Source: Mycolicibacter engbaekii (GTDB lineage: Bacteria; Actinomycetota; Actinomycetes; Mycobacteriales; Mycobacteriaceae). From it: a stretch of DNA of 64,000 nt. Both the position numbers and the translations under genes were made by a program. The notes beneath the pieces were generated by a model, which made no database searches, was not told the DNA's origin, and saw only the letters and a program-made list of their open reading frames with translations. Location: NCBI RefSeq assembly GCF_002101585.1, contig NZ_LQOT01000030.1, positions 30,419 to 94,418 of the forward strand, in the 5' to 3' direction. Shown in pieces: positions 9,221-17,658 of the stretch; within the stretch, counting starts at the first letter, position 1, and each line of letters opens with the position of its first letter.

Positions 9221-11212
9221 ATGAGCGAGAGCGGGGGAGTGGTCGTGGAGCTGACCGGAAACGGGGCGGCGGGCGGTGCAGGCCGGACGCGCCGCTACGG
9301 CATGGCCGCCGCGGCCGTGGGCACCGCGCTGTCGCTGGTGGTGGGCGCTCCGCAGGCCCACGCCACCGCCGCCTCGCCCGCGGTCGCGTTGACGGCCACC
9401 GACGGGTTCCAGCCGGCGATCGACGCGCTGCTGGAGGTCATGAGGCAGACCGTCGAGTACGACATGGCACTGCCCTACGCGATCCCCGGCAGCGAAGACA
9501 ACGTCATGGAGATGATCCGAAACACCAACTACCAGTTGCTCAGTGCCGGGCTGTCGCGCGTGACGAATCTGTTCAACGGCGTGTTCTTCCAGTCGCCGGA
9601 GGTCATCGCGGGCAATGCCACCGAGCCCCGGCAGTACTTCGACTTCTTCACCCCGGACATCTACTACCGGGTGACCGCCGGGCTGGCGCCGGGCGCCACC
9701 TACGTGCTGCACGGCACCGTCGGGGATGGCACCGAGCACTTCGCGATCAGCACCCAGGCCGTCACCGGCGGCACGGCGCAGGCCATCGAGGATCTGGAGC
9801 TCAACGAGGGACTGGTGCTCAACCCCGACGGCAGCTTCACCGTCTACATCGGGCCGGAGGCACCGGCCGGTGCGCTGAACTTCATGGACACGACCGACGC
9901 CACCGTCGGCGGTGCCGCGACGCTGCTGATCCGCGACATCCTCGGCGACTGGGCCAAGGGCCCCGGCGCCATCACCATCCAATGTGTCGCCGACTGCCCG
10001 CCGTTCTTCGCCATCCCCGAGGGCGGGTTCTTCCCGACCGACGATCCGGTGGCCACCACACTGGCCGGCTCCGGCGGGCTGGGCTCGGTCGACGACGTAC
10101 TGACCATGCTGTTCAGCGCCTTCGCCCAGATCGTCGGCCCCTTCAACGCCCGTGCCATCGAGGGCGGGGCGTCGGTGGGCATGAACATTCCCGCCAACAC
10201 CATGCATGATCTGGGCCCGCAGACCAGCTACGGCGCCGGTCTGGCCAGCGCGGTCGTCACCGGCGGCAACTTCGACCTGGACTCCGATGAGGCGCTGGTC
10301 ATCAAGATTCCGAGCCTGGAGTCGGCCTACAGCGGCATCCAGCTGATGAACGTCTACGGCGGGGCGCTGCCCTACGTCATGGCGCAGACCACCTTGAACC
10401 ACACCACCACTTTTCACGCCGACGACGGCTACACCTACTACGTCGTCAGCGGCACCAACCCGGGCGTGGCGAACTGGCTGGACACCGGGGGCCTGTCCCG
10501 GGGCGAGATCTTCGCCCGTTTCGAGCACGTCGCCGACCCCGCAAACGCGTTGGGCCAGAGCGTGAGCGCGCAGGTGGTGCCGATCAGCGACCTCGCCCAG
10601 TATCTGCCCGCCGGCACCCCGACCGTCAGCCCCGAGGAATTCGCCGCCGACATGACGCAGCGGGTGTTGTCCTACGGCTACGGACTGGACCTGTCCCGGA
10701 TGAACGCCCAGCCGGACTGGGTGCTGCAGAACCTGCTGATGAACTCCCTGCAAGCCCTGATGGGCGAGGAGAACTACGGCGACGTGTTCGGCGAGCAGCC
10801 GTTCACCCCGATGGCGCTGCGGTTCACCGAAGCGCTGAGCCCGGACTGGGACGCCGTGCTGCGCAGCGCCATGGACAACCCGATGGAAAGCCTGACCGCG
10901 GTGTGGAATGCGTTGCCGCTGCTGGCCAGCAACATCAACCTGCCCGTCTCACTGTTCCTGGCGCAGACCGCCCTGTCGGTGGTGATGCCCCAGCTGCTGC
11001 TTCCGGCCATCAACGGGGTGCTCTTCGATCCCAACACCAGCCTGATGGCCGGGCTGCTCAACGCCCGTGACGATCTGGCCACGGTGATCTTGACCGCGAA
11101 CGACGACTGGCCGACCGCACTGAGCGAGCGCGCGGCCGAGCAGTGGGCGAACATGGCGGAGTTGATCGCCTCCACACCGAGCTTCGATCTCGCCGATCTG
11201 TTCGGCGGCTGA
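9221..11212 (+). CDS. Large secreted protein with a Tat/Sec-like signal, function unknown
   Basis: The 663-residue product has an N-terminal signal: RTRRYG followed by a hydrophobic stretch and an AHA|TA-like cleavage site near residue 47. The middle (about 120-350) has repeated beta-rich segments such as DGSFTVYIGPEAPAG and YYVVSGTNPG, which recall DUF1214-like modules. The C-terminal 200 residues are helix-rich and amphipathic. No catalytic motif is recognised. A short AT-rich leader (AAATAAAAATTC around 9186-9197) precedes it. Divergence from a DUF1254 lipoprotein suggests that the two exported proteins are related in function. Confidence 0.65.
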   Translation: MSESGGVVVELTGNGAAGGAGRTRRYGMAAAAVGTALSLVVGAPQAHATAASPAVALTATDGFQPAIDALLEVMRQTVEYDMALPYAIPGSEDNVMEMIRNTNYQLLSAGLSRVTNLFNGVFFQSPEVIAGNATEPRQYFDFFTPDIYYRVTAGLAPGATYVLHGTVGDGTEHFAISTQAVTGGTAQAIEDLELNEGLVLNPDGSFTVYIGPEAPAGALNFMDTTDATVGGAATLLIRDILGDWAKGPGAITIQCVADCPPFFAIPEGGFFPTDDPVATTLAGSGGLGSVDDVLTMLFSAFAQIVGPFNARAIEGGASVGMNIPANTMHDLGPQTSYGAGLASAVVTGGNFDLDSDEALVIKIPSLESAYSGIQLMNVYGGALPYVMAQTTLNHTTTFHADDGYTYYVVSGTNPGVANWLDTGGLSRGEIFARFEHVADPANALGQSVSAQVVPISDLAQYLPAGTPTVSPEEFAADMTQRVLSYGYGLDLSRMNAQPDWVLQNLLMNSLQALMGEENYGDVFGEQPFTPMALRFTEALSPDWDAVLRSAMDNPMESLTAVWNALPLLASNINLPVSLFLAQTALSVVMPQLLLPAINGVLFDPNTSLMAGLLNARDDLATVILTANDDWPTALSERAAEQWANMAELIASTPSFDLADLFGG

Positions 11213-11228
11213 TCCGCGGCGATACCTC

Positions 11229-11304
11229 TGGTGCCCCCGGCAGGATTCGAACCTGCGACACCGGCTTTAGGAGAGCCGTGCTCTATCCCCTGAGCTACGG
11301 GGGC
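11229..11304 (-). tRNA. tRNA-Arg (anticodon CCU)
   Basis: The reverse strand folds as a 76-nt cloverleaf. The acceptor arm is GCCCCCG/CGGGGGC, the anticodon arm is CGGCT-CTCCTAA-AGCCG with anticodon CCT, and the T arm contains GGTTCGAATCC. Discriminator A and an encoded CCA are present (11229-11232). It decodes AGG. Confidence 0.95.
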
Positions 11305-11579
11305 GGGGGACCTCGACAAAGCTAGGTGTAGACAACCCGCGGGGCCGTCTCATGGTAATCGCCGATCGGGGGCCCGCGGAATCTGGGCTCACGCCGGCCG
11401 GCGCGAGCGCGCTGGTTGGGGGACATCGGTACGCGCGGGCCACCGGAATCGAAAAAGCCGCAGGCAACCGGCGCAATCGTGGTAATACTCGACCGACCAG
11501 GCACTCTTGCCCGGTTCTCGGCGGCCGGGGCGCCCCGCGCCGACGCCGCCACATCCGCTCCGGCGGGAAGGGAGCACTC

Positions 11580-12332
11580 GTGAAGATCGCCGTCGCCGGC
11601 GGAACAGGCAAGACCGGGCGCAAAGTCGTCGAGCATCTTCGCGGCCAGGGCCACGATCCGGTGATCCTGGCCCGCGCGCACGGGGTCGACCTGCTGGCCA
11701 ACACCGGAGTCGTTGCTGCACTCGAGGGCGTCGAGACCGTCATCGACGTCAGCGACTTCGCGGCCATGAACGCCAAGAAGGCGCGGGCGTCCTTTGGTAC
11801 GGCGACGGCAAATCTGCTGGCTGCCGCGCAGCGCAACGGCGTCGGCCACCATGTGGTGCTGTCGATCGTCGGAGTCGACCGGGTACACACGGGCTACTAC
11901 CAGGGCAAGCTGCACCAGGAGGAATTGGTCAAGGCCGGCCCCATCGCGTGGACCATCCTGCGGGCCACCCAGTTTCACGAATTCGCCGACCAGGTCCTGA
12001 ATCAGGTCCCAGGGCCTGTGGCGCTGGTCCCCAGAATGCAGTCGCAGCCCATTGCCGTCAGCGAGGTGGCTGTCCACCTGTGCGAGCTGGCAGTCGGGGC
12101 ACCGCAGCAGATGGCGCCCGAGATTGCCGGGCCGCGCGTCGAATCGGTTGTCGACATGGCCCGGCAGCTCATCCGGCACCGTGGCCGGCACCGGCCGGTG
12201 ATTCCGCTGCCGGTACCCGGCGCCGCCGGAAAAGCCATGGCCCACGGTGGCCTGTTGCCCACCGGGCCCGGCCCGCGGGGCAAGCAGACCTACGCCGAGT
12301 GGCTGGCCGCGTTGCCCCCGGAAGAAAGGTGA
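11580..12332 (+). CDS. NAD(P)-binding NmrA/SDR-type protein
   Basis: A 250-residue atypical short-chain dehydrogenase with the nucleotide motif GGTGKTGRKVVEHL at its N terminus and WTILRATQFHEF, which is typical of NmrA/YwnB-like NAD(P)H-binding proteins. The active-site Tyr is not obvious, so it may act as a redox sensor. The start is GTG 11580, chosen because GGAAGGGAG lies about 7 bp upstream; an upstream in-frame extension has no domain content. It begins a tight three-gene operon with a membrane protein (7 bp gap) and a GMC oxidase (4-bp overlap). The 275 bp between the tRNA and this gene show no gene. Confidence 0.75.
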   Translation: MKIAVAGGTGKTGRKVVEHLRGQGHDPVILARAHGVDLLANTGVVAALEGVETVIDVSDFAAMNAKKARASFGTATANLLAAAQRNGVGHHVVLSIVGVDRVHTGYYQGKLHQEELVKAGPIAWTILRATQFHEFADQVLNQVPGPVALVPRMQSQPIAVSEVAVHLCELAVGAPQQMAPEIAGPRVESVVDMARQLIRHRGRHRPVIPLPVPGAAGKAMAHGGLLPTGPGPRGKQTYAEWLAALPPEER

Positions 12333-12339
12333 CCCGGCC

Positions 12340-12768
12340 GTGAACCGCACCGTGCATCGCCTCGCTCTGAGCTTCCTGACGTTCTTCGGTTTCGGCTTGG
12401 GCCTGTGGGCCTACGCGGCTCCGCTGCACTGGTACGAGACGTTTCCCGGGATGGGGATGACGTGGTTGCCGGTGCTCGGCCCCTACAACGAGCATCTGGT
12501 GAAGGACGTGGGCTCGGCGTTGCTGGGGCTGGGCGTGCTCAGTGCCGCGGCGCTCTACTACCTGAGCAACCGCGCCGTGGTGGTGATCGCGGGGCTGAGC
12601 TGGTCGACTTTCAATGTGCTGCACCTGATCTACCACTTGGGCATGCTGCACATGTACGGTGCGCGCGACGCGGTGCTCAACGCGGTGGGCCTGAGCCTGC
12701 TCGCGGTGGTGTCGCTTGTGCTGCTGGTGCCCGCACGCCGGGACGCCGAGGTGTTGAGCCGCCCATGA
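12340..12768 (+). CDS. Small four-helix membrane protein
   Basis: From GTG 12340 the product has 142 residues with four hydrophobic spans (about 6-25, 50-68, 74-95 and 108-130). Two aromatic and His-rich patches (PLHWYETFPGMGMTW and NVLHLIYHLGMLHMY) could bind a cofactor or a lipid head group. Its stop overlaps the start of the GMC oxidase, so the two are probably co-translated and may work together at the membrane. No family function is known to me. Confidence 0.65.
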   Translation: MNRTVHRLALSFLTFFGFGLGLWAYAAPLHWYETFPGMGMTWLPVLGPYNEHLVKDVGSALLGLGVLSAAALYYLSNRAVVVIAGLSWSTFNVLHLIYHLGMLHMYGARDAVLNAVGLSLLAVVSLVLLVPARRDAEVLSRP

Positions 12769-14441
12769 CCTATGACTACGACGTTGTGGTGATCGGCTCG
12801 GGTTTCGGCGGCAGCGTGGCGGCGTTGCGCCTGACCGAGAAGGGTTATCGCGTCGCGGTGTTGGATATGGGGCGCCGGTGGGCGCCCACCGACTTCCCGC
12901 CCAACAATTGGCACGTCCGCAAAGCGATGTGGGCGCCGAAACTGGGATGCTTCGGACCCCAACGTCTGACGGTGCTGGGTAAGACGTTCATCGCCAGCGC
13001 CGTCGGCGTCGGCGGCGGATCGTTGATCTACGGCAACACCCTCTACGAACCGCTGGAGCGGTTCTTCACCGACCCGCAGTGGGCGCACATCACCGATTGG
13101 CGCGCGGAGCTGGCGCCGTATTACGAACAGGCCCGCCGGATGCTGGGGGTGACCCCCACCCCGCACACCACCCCGGCAGACGAGGTGTTGCGGGCGGTGG
13201 CCCGCGATCTGGGCGTCGAAGACACCTATCACCCCACCAACGTGGGCGTGTTCTTCGGCGACGAACCGGGTAAGACCGTCGCGGATCCGTTCTTCGGCGG
13301 GGCGGGTCCCGAGCGCGCCGGATGTATCGGCTGTGCCCAGTGCTTCACCGGGTGCCCGCACAACGCCAAGAACACCACCGAGACCAACTACCTGTATCTG
13401 GCCGAGCGCGCCGGCGCCCAGATCCATGCGATGACCACGGTCACCGATGTGCGCCCGTCCGGCGAGGGCTACGTGGTCAGCACCGTGCGCACCGGCCGGT
13501 GGGTGCGCAAGGCGCGGCGCGATTTCACCGCGGGTCAGGTGGTGTTCGCCGCGGCCGCACTGGGCACCCAGCGCCTGTTGCACAAGCTGCGCGACACCGG
13601 GTCGCTGCCGCACCTGTCGCCGCGCCTGGGTGAGCTGACCCGCACCAACTCCGAAGAGGTACCGGTGGTGTTCACCCCCGACCGTGACGACTTCGCTCAG
13701 GGTGTGGCGATTACCTCGTCGATCCACCCCGAGGTCAACACCCACGTGGAGGTGTGCCGCTACGGCAAGGGATCCAATCTGCTGTCGATGATGGGCACCC
13801 ACCTGATCGACGGCGGTCCGTGGCGCTTCGCCCGGTTGATGCTGACCATCGCACGCCATCCGATGATGCTGCTGCACAGCATGTTCCCCCGTAATGCCTC
13901 GGCGCATTCGATCATCGTGCTGGTGATGCAGTCACTGGACAACTCGCTGACCACCTACCGCAAACGCGGCCTGTTCGGCACGCGCATGACGGCGAAACAG
14001 GGTGTGGGCGAACCAAACCCAGACTGGATTCCGCTGGCTCATGACGTGGCGCGCCGGATGGCCGAGAAGGTCGGCGGGATGGCCGGCGGAACCTACCTCG
14101 ACGCGCTCAACATCCCGCTGACGGCGCATTTCATCGGCGGCTGCCCGATCGGGGACTCGGCGGACTCCGGTGTCATCGACCCCTACCAGCGGACCTACGG
14201 GCACCCCGGTCTGCACATCGTGGACGGGTCGGCGATCACCGCCAACCTGGGGGTGAACCCCTCGTTCACCATCACCGCGCAGGCTGAACGGGCGATGGCG
14301 TTGTGGCCCAACAACGGAGACCCGGATCCCCGGCCGCCGCTGGGGCAGCCCTACCGGCGCATCGCACCGGTGGCACCGCGCAACCCGGCGGTGCCCGCCA
14401 GTGCCCCCGGCGCGCTTCGGCTGCCGTTGTCGCCGGCGTGA
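12765..14441 (+). CDS. GMC-family oxidoreductase, ChoD (cholesterol oxidase)-like
   Basis: A 558-residue FAD enzyme. The dinucleotide motif VVVIGSGFGGSVAALRL is at residues 6-22, GVGGGSLIYGNT follows, and the C-terminal FAD segment is HIVDGSAITANLGVNPSFT. A Cys cluster CIGCAQCFTGCPHNAKN near residue 186 resembles a ferredoxin-type motif and is also seen in the ChoD (Rv3409c) branch. ChoD has been called a cholesterol oxidase, though its true substrate is disputed. Here the partners are an SDR and a membrane protein, which suggests oxidation of a lipid alcohol at the membrane. Confidence 0.8.
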   Translation: MTYDYDVVVIGSGFGGSVAALRLTEKGYRVAVLDMGRRWAPTDFPPNNWHVRKAMWAPKLGCFGPQRLTVLGKTFIASAVGVGGGSLIYGNTLYEPLERFFTDPQWAHITDWRAELAPYYEQARRMLGVTPTPHTTPADEVLRAVARDLGVEDTYHPTNVGVFFGDEPGKTVADPFFGGAGPERAGCIGCAQCFTGCPHNAKNTTETNYLYLAERAGAQIHAMTTVTDVRPSGEGYVVSTVRTGRWVRKARRDFTAGQVVFAAAALGTQRLLHKLRDTGSLPHLSPRLGELTRTNSEEVPVVFTPDRDDFAQGVAITSSIHPEVNTHVEVCRYGKGSNLLSMMGTHLIDGGPWRFARLMLTIARHPMMLLHSMFPRNASAHSIIVLVMQSLDNSLTTYRKRGLFGTRMTAKQGVGEPNPDWIPLAHDVARRMAEKVGGMAGGTYLDALNIPLTAHFIGGCPIGDSADSGVIDPYQRTYGHPGLHIVDGSAITANLGVNPSFTITAQAERAMALWPNNGDPDPRPPLGQPYRRIAPVAPRNPAVPASAPGALRLPLSPA

Positions 14442-14490
14442 CTGCGGCGATGCGGAGCGGCCCCGCTCGGCGATATCGTTGTCAACTGTC

Positions 14491-14973
14491 ATGAGACCCG
14501 ATGAGGACGCCGCTGGCCGAGCCGCGCTTGAGTGGCTGATGTCGGCTGATCTGCGGGAGCTGGCCGCCGAATCCGAACACATCTCGCAGCGTTTCGCCGG
14601 CTCCCACGACGTGCGCCCGACCGACTTCCGTGCCCTGCTGCACATCATGGTCGCCGAGACTGCCGGAACCCCAATCAGTCCCGGTGAGCTGCGTCAACGG
14701 CTGGGACTCTCGGGTGCGGCCATCACCTATCTCGTCGACCGTCTCATCGCGTCCGGTCACGTGCGGCGTGAGGCGCATGCATCCGATCGGCGCAAGGTCA
14801 CGTTGCGCTATGCCGAGCTGGGTTTGGACACCGCCCGCGCGTTTTTCGCGCCGTTGCAGGCGCACACGCATCAAGCGCTGGCGGAGATCTCCGATGCCGA
14901 CCTCCAGACCGCCCATCGCGTCTTCACCGCCCTGATCGCGGCGATGCGGCAGTTCCAGTCCGAACTGGATTGA
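14491..14973 (+). CDS. MarR-family transcriptional regulator
   Basis: A 160-residue winged-helix protein. The recognition-helix segment LGLSGAAITYLVDRLIASG is followed by a wing with SDRRKVTLRY, as in MarR. The N- and C-terminal helices would form the dimer. It sits 59 bp upstream of the photolyase gene and reads in the same direction, so it may control the photolyase/SOUL/TspO group. The small palindrome GTTGTCAAC just upstream of its ATG could be an autoregulatory site. Confidence 0.85.
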   Translation: MRPDEDAAGRAALEWLMSADLRELAAESEHISQRFAGSHDVRPTDFRALLHIMVAETAGTPISPGELRQRLGLSGAAITYLVDRLIASGHVRREAHASDRRKVTLRYAELGLDTARAFFAPLQAHTHQALAEISDADLQTAHRVFTALIAAMRQFQSELD

Positions 14974-15032
14974 CGGGGGTGTCCGGTCCATCGGACGGCG
15001 CGCTGCGCTGATTCGCGGGGCAAGATGGGCAG

Positions 15033-16373
15033 ATGCCGGCCCTGCTGTGGTACCGCCGTGATCTGCGCGTCGGCGACCTGCCGTCACTGTCGGCGGCGCT
15101 CGCGCACGACGCGGAGGTGCTCGCCTGTTTCGTCCTGGACCCACGCCTTGAGGCCTCCGCGGGGCAACGCCGGCTCCAGTACCTGGCCCAGTGCCTGCGG
15201 AGCCTTCGCGAGGACCTGGGCGGCCGGCTGTTGGTGACCCGCGGATCCCCGCAGGAGCGGATCCCGCGAATCGCCGCCGAACTCGGGGCTACGGCTGTGC
15301 ATGTGTCGGAGGACTTCACGCCGTACGGCCGGCGTCGCGACGCGCAGGTGGCCGCCGCGCTCGGCGAGGTCCCCCTGGTCGCCACCGGATCGCCGTACCT
15401 GGTCTCCCCGGGGCGGGTCTGCAAAGACGACGGCACCCCCTACCGGGTATTCACCCCGTTCTTTCGCCGGTGGCGTGAACACGGCTGGCGCCGCCCGGCC
15501 GGCTTGCCGCCGGTGCACTGGATCGATCCGCTGGACCTGCCCGGCAAGACAGCGTTCCCGGTGGAGATCCCGGAATTCGGTGGGCGCGCTGATTTTCCGG
15601 CGGGGGAGGCTGCCGCGCGCGAGCACTGGGCGGCCTTTGTGGCCGGTGAGCTGCACCGGTACGCCCAGGATCGCGATCGGCCCGACCGCGACGGGTCAAG
15701 CCGGATGTCGGCCCACCTGAAATTCGGCACCATCCACCCCCGCACCATGGCCGCCGATCTCAACCCAGCGAATCCGGGGGCCGTCGCCTATCTGCGGCAG
15801 CTGGCCTTCCGGGACTTCTACGCCGCGGTGCTGTATCGCTGGCCGGGCAGTTTGTGGGCCAACTGGAATCGCGAGTTCGACGGCATCCAGACCGATACCG
15901 ATACCGAGGCGTGCCGCCGGTTCGAGCGCTGGAAAGCGGGCCAGACGGGCTTTCCCATCGTCGACGCGGGCATGCGTGAGCTGCTCGCCACCGGGTTCAT
16001 GCACAACCGGGTCCGCATGATCGCCGCCTCGTTCCTGGTCAAGGACCTGCACCTGCCCTGGCAATGGGGCGCCCGGTGGTTTCTGGACCAGCTGCTCGAC
16101 GGGGATATGGCTAATAACCAGCACGGCTGGCAGTGGTGCGCAGGCTGCGGAACCGATGCGGCGCCCTACTTCCGGGTGTTCAACCCGACGCTGCAGGGAC
16201 GCAAGTTCGATCCGGACGGCGACTACATTCGCCGCTGGGTGCCCGAGCTCGCCGACGTCGCCGATCCGCACCTGGTGCGGGGGGCGGCGCCGCCGGGTTA
16301 CCCCAAACCGCTGGTGGATCACCGCGAAGAACGGGCGGAGGCGCTGCGCCGCTACCAGCGGATCAGCGGCTAG
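15033..16373 (+). CDS. phr: Deoxyribodipyrimidine (CPD) photolyase
   Basis: A 446-residue class I photolyase/cryptochrome-family flavoprotein. The N-terminal antenna domain starts with LLWYRRDLRVGD. The C-terminal FAD domain carries FPIVDAGMRELLATGFMHNR and the signature around NNQHGWQWCAGCGTD. The Trp residues of the electron-transfer chain are plausible in this region. It repairs UV pyrimidine dimers with light. M. tuberculosis lacks a photolyase, so this gene indicates an environmental, light-exposed lifestyle. Its neighbours handle tetrapyrroles. Confidence 0.9.
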   Translation: MPALLWYRRDLRVGDLPSLSAALAHDAEVLACFVLDPRLEASAGQRRLQYLAQCLRSLREDLGGRLLVTRGSPQERIPRIAAELGATAVHVSEDFTPYGRRRDAQVAAALGEVPLVATGSPYLVSPGRVCKDDGTPYRVFTPFFRRWREHGWRRPAGLPPVHWIDPLDLPGKTAFPVEIPEFGGRADFPAGEAAAREHWAAFVAGELHRYAQDRDRPDRDGSSRMSAHLKFGTIHPRTMAADLNPANPGAVAYLRQLAFRDFYAAVLYRWPGSLWANWNREFDGIQTDTDTEACRRFERWKAGQTGFPIVDAGMRELLATGFMHNRVRMIAASFLVKDLHLPWQWGARWFLDQLLDGDMANNQHGWQWCAGCGTDAAPYFRVFNPTLQGRKFDPDGDYIRRWVPELADVADPHLVRGAAPPGYPKPLVDHREERAEALRRYQRISG

Positions 16374-16409
16374 CACGGCACCCCCGCCGTCCATCTGATA
16401 ATTCACCGA

Positions 16410-16430
16410 TTGAATAGTTAACTAATTGAA
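16410..16430. promoter_or_regulatory. AT-rich palindromic operator candidate upstream of the SOUL gene
   Basis: Around 16391-16437 the sequence is strikingly AT-rich for this genome. It contains the perfect palindrome TAGTTAACTA (16415-16424) flanked by two TTGAA words (16410-16414 and 16426-16430). The MarR regulator at 14491 is the nearest candidate to bind it. It lies about 90 bp before the SOUL start. Confidence 0.4.
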
Positions 16431-16517
16431 CTACTACCCCGGGGCGAGCTACAGTGGAAGCTCTAGGGGAGACGACGCGGAGGGGGCCACGTTGAGTAAT
16501 CAAAGGCAGCGGCCGCT

Positions 16518-17153
16518 ATGAGTGGGCCGTTCGGGATGATCGGTGCGGCCTTCGAGGCCGTCGGGTCGGTGGTGGGGTGCCGATCGGGCACTGAGGAGCC
16601 CGACCACACCGTGGAGCAGCGACTGGGTTCTGTCGAAATCCGGCGCTACCACGAACGCGTCGTGGCGCAGACGGTCGTCACCGGTGATGAGGAGTCGGTC
16701 CGCAACGTCGGCTTTCGCCGGCTAGCCGGCTACATTTTCGGGCGCAACCGCTCGCGGACGAAATTGGCGATGACCGCCCCCGTTGCTCAAGGGACTGCCG
16801 CAGGCGAGCGCATCGCCATGACGGCCCCGGTGGCCCAGCAATCCACTGCCCCGGGGCAATGGGTGATCCGCTTCTTTCTGCCGGCCGACGTCAGCCTGGA
16901 AACGGCGCCGGAGCCCGACAATCCGGCGGTGCAGCTGGCCCGGGTGCCTGCCGAGACCGTCGCGGTGTACCGGTTTTCCGGCGATCGCGGACGCCGTGCC
17001 GTCGAGTCGCACCGCGCCAAGTTGCTGAACGCCTTGAAAGACACGGAATTTGAGCCAGCCGGGCCACCGCAGGCATGGTTCTACGATCCGCCCTGGACGC
17101 TTCCGATGTTTCGCCGCAACGAGATTGCGGTATCTGTCACGAAAAACAGCTGA
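16518..17153 (+). CDS. SOUL family heme-binding protein
   Basis: A 211-residue SOUL/HBP protein. Its core fits the family: EIRRYHERVVAQT, then GFRRLAGYIFG, KLAMTAPVAQ repeated as IAMTAPVAQQ, and WYDPPWT-like YDPPWTLPMFRRNE near the end. These proteins bind heme or porphyrins in eukaryotes and some bacteria. The gene lies between photolyase and TspO, another tetrapyrrole-binding protein. That arrangement supports a role in porphyrin handling or photo-oxidative protection. Confidence 0.85.
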   Translation: MSGPFGMIGAAFEAVGSVVGCRSGTEEPDHTVEQRLGSVEIRRYHERVVAQTVVTGDEESVRNVGFRRLAGYIFGRNRSRTKLAMTAPVAQGTAAGERIAMTAPVAQQSTAPGQWVIRFFLPADVSLETAPEPDNPAVQLARVPAETVAVYRFSGDRGRRAVESHRAKLLNALKDTEFEPAGPPQAWFYDPPWTLPMFRRNEIAVSVTKNS

Positions 17154-17169
17154 CCTTCAAAGGAGTAAC

Positions 17170-17658
17170 GTGCGCATCTCCACTCTGCTCGGAACCGGCG
17201 CAGCGGTAACCGCCACGGCCGTCGCCGGATCTGCTGCGACCACGCCGGAGGTCAAAGCCGATTGGTACGAGCGTCTTTCCAAGCCCCCGTATCAGCCGCC
17301 GCCGCAGGTCTTCCCCGTGGTCTGGCCGGCGCTCTACACCGACATCGCCGTCGTCTCGGCAAGCGCCATCGACGAATTGCACGCACGCGGCGAGTCGGGC
17401 AAACAGCGCTCCTACATCGTCGCGCTGATCGTCAACCTGCTGCTCAACGCGGGCTGGTCGTGGGTGTTCTTCAAAGGGCGGCGATTCGGCTCCTCGGCCG
17501 TGGTCAGCGCGGCGCTGGCGGCCAGCAGCGCCGATCTGGCGCGCCGGGCCATCGCTGTGCGGGGTGCGCGCGCGGTACCGCTGGTGCTCTACCCCTTGTG
17601 GTGCACTTTCGCCACCGTGTTGAGCGGGCACATCGCGATACTCAACCGCCGTCGCTAG
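17170..17658 (+). CDS. tspO: TspO/MBR family membrane protein
   Basis: From GTG 17170 (AAAGGAG 5 bp upstream) the product has 162 residues, normal for TspO. The family signature WYERLSKPPYQPPPQVF is followed by PVVWPALY, and GWSWVFF lies in a later helix. TspO is a five-helix protein that binds and may degrade porphyrins under light or oxidative stress. It follows the SOUL gene by 16 bp, probably in one operon. Its 3' end overlaps the convergent epimerase gene by 17 bp. Confidence 0.85.
   Translation: MRISTLLGTGAAVTATAVAGSAATTPEVKADWYERLSKPPYQPPPQVFPVVWPALYTDIAVVSASAIDELHARGESGKQRSYIVALIVNLLLNAGWSWVFFKGRRFGSSAVVSAALAASSADLARRAIAVRGARAVPLVLYPLWCTFATVLSGHIAILNRRR

Noticed and set aside
11229..11304. 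tRNA-Arg as an integration site for an island
   Set aside because: No duplicate of the tRNA 3' end, integrase or excisionase gene is visible in the window.
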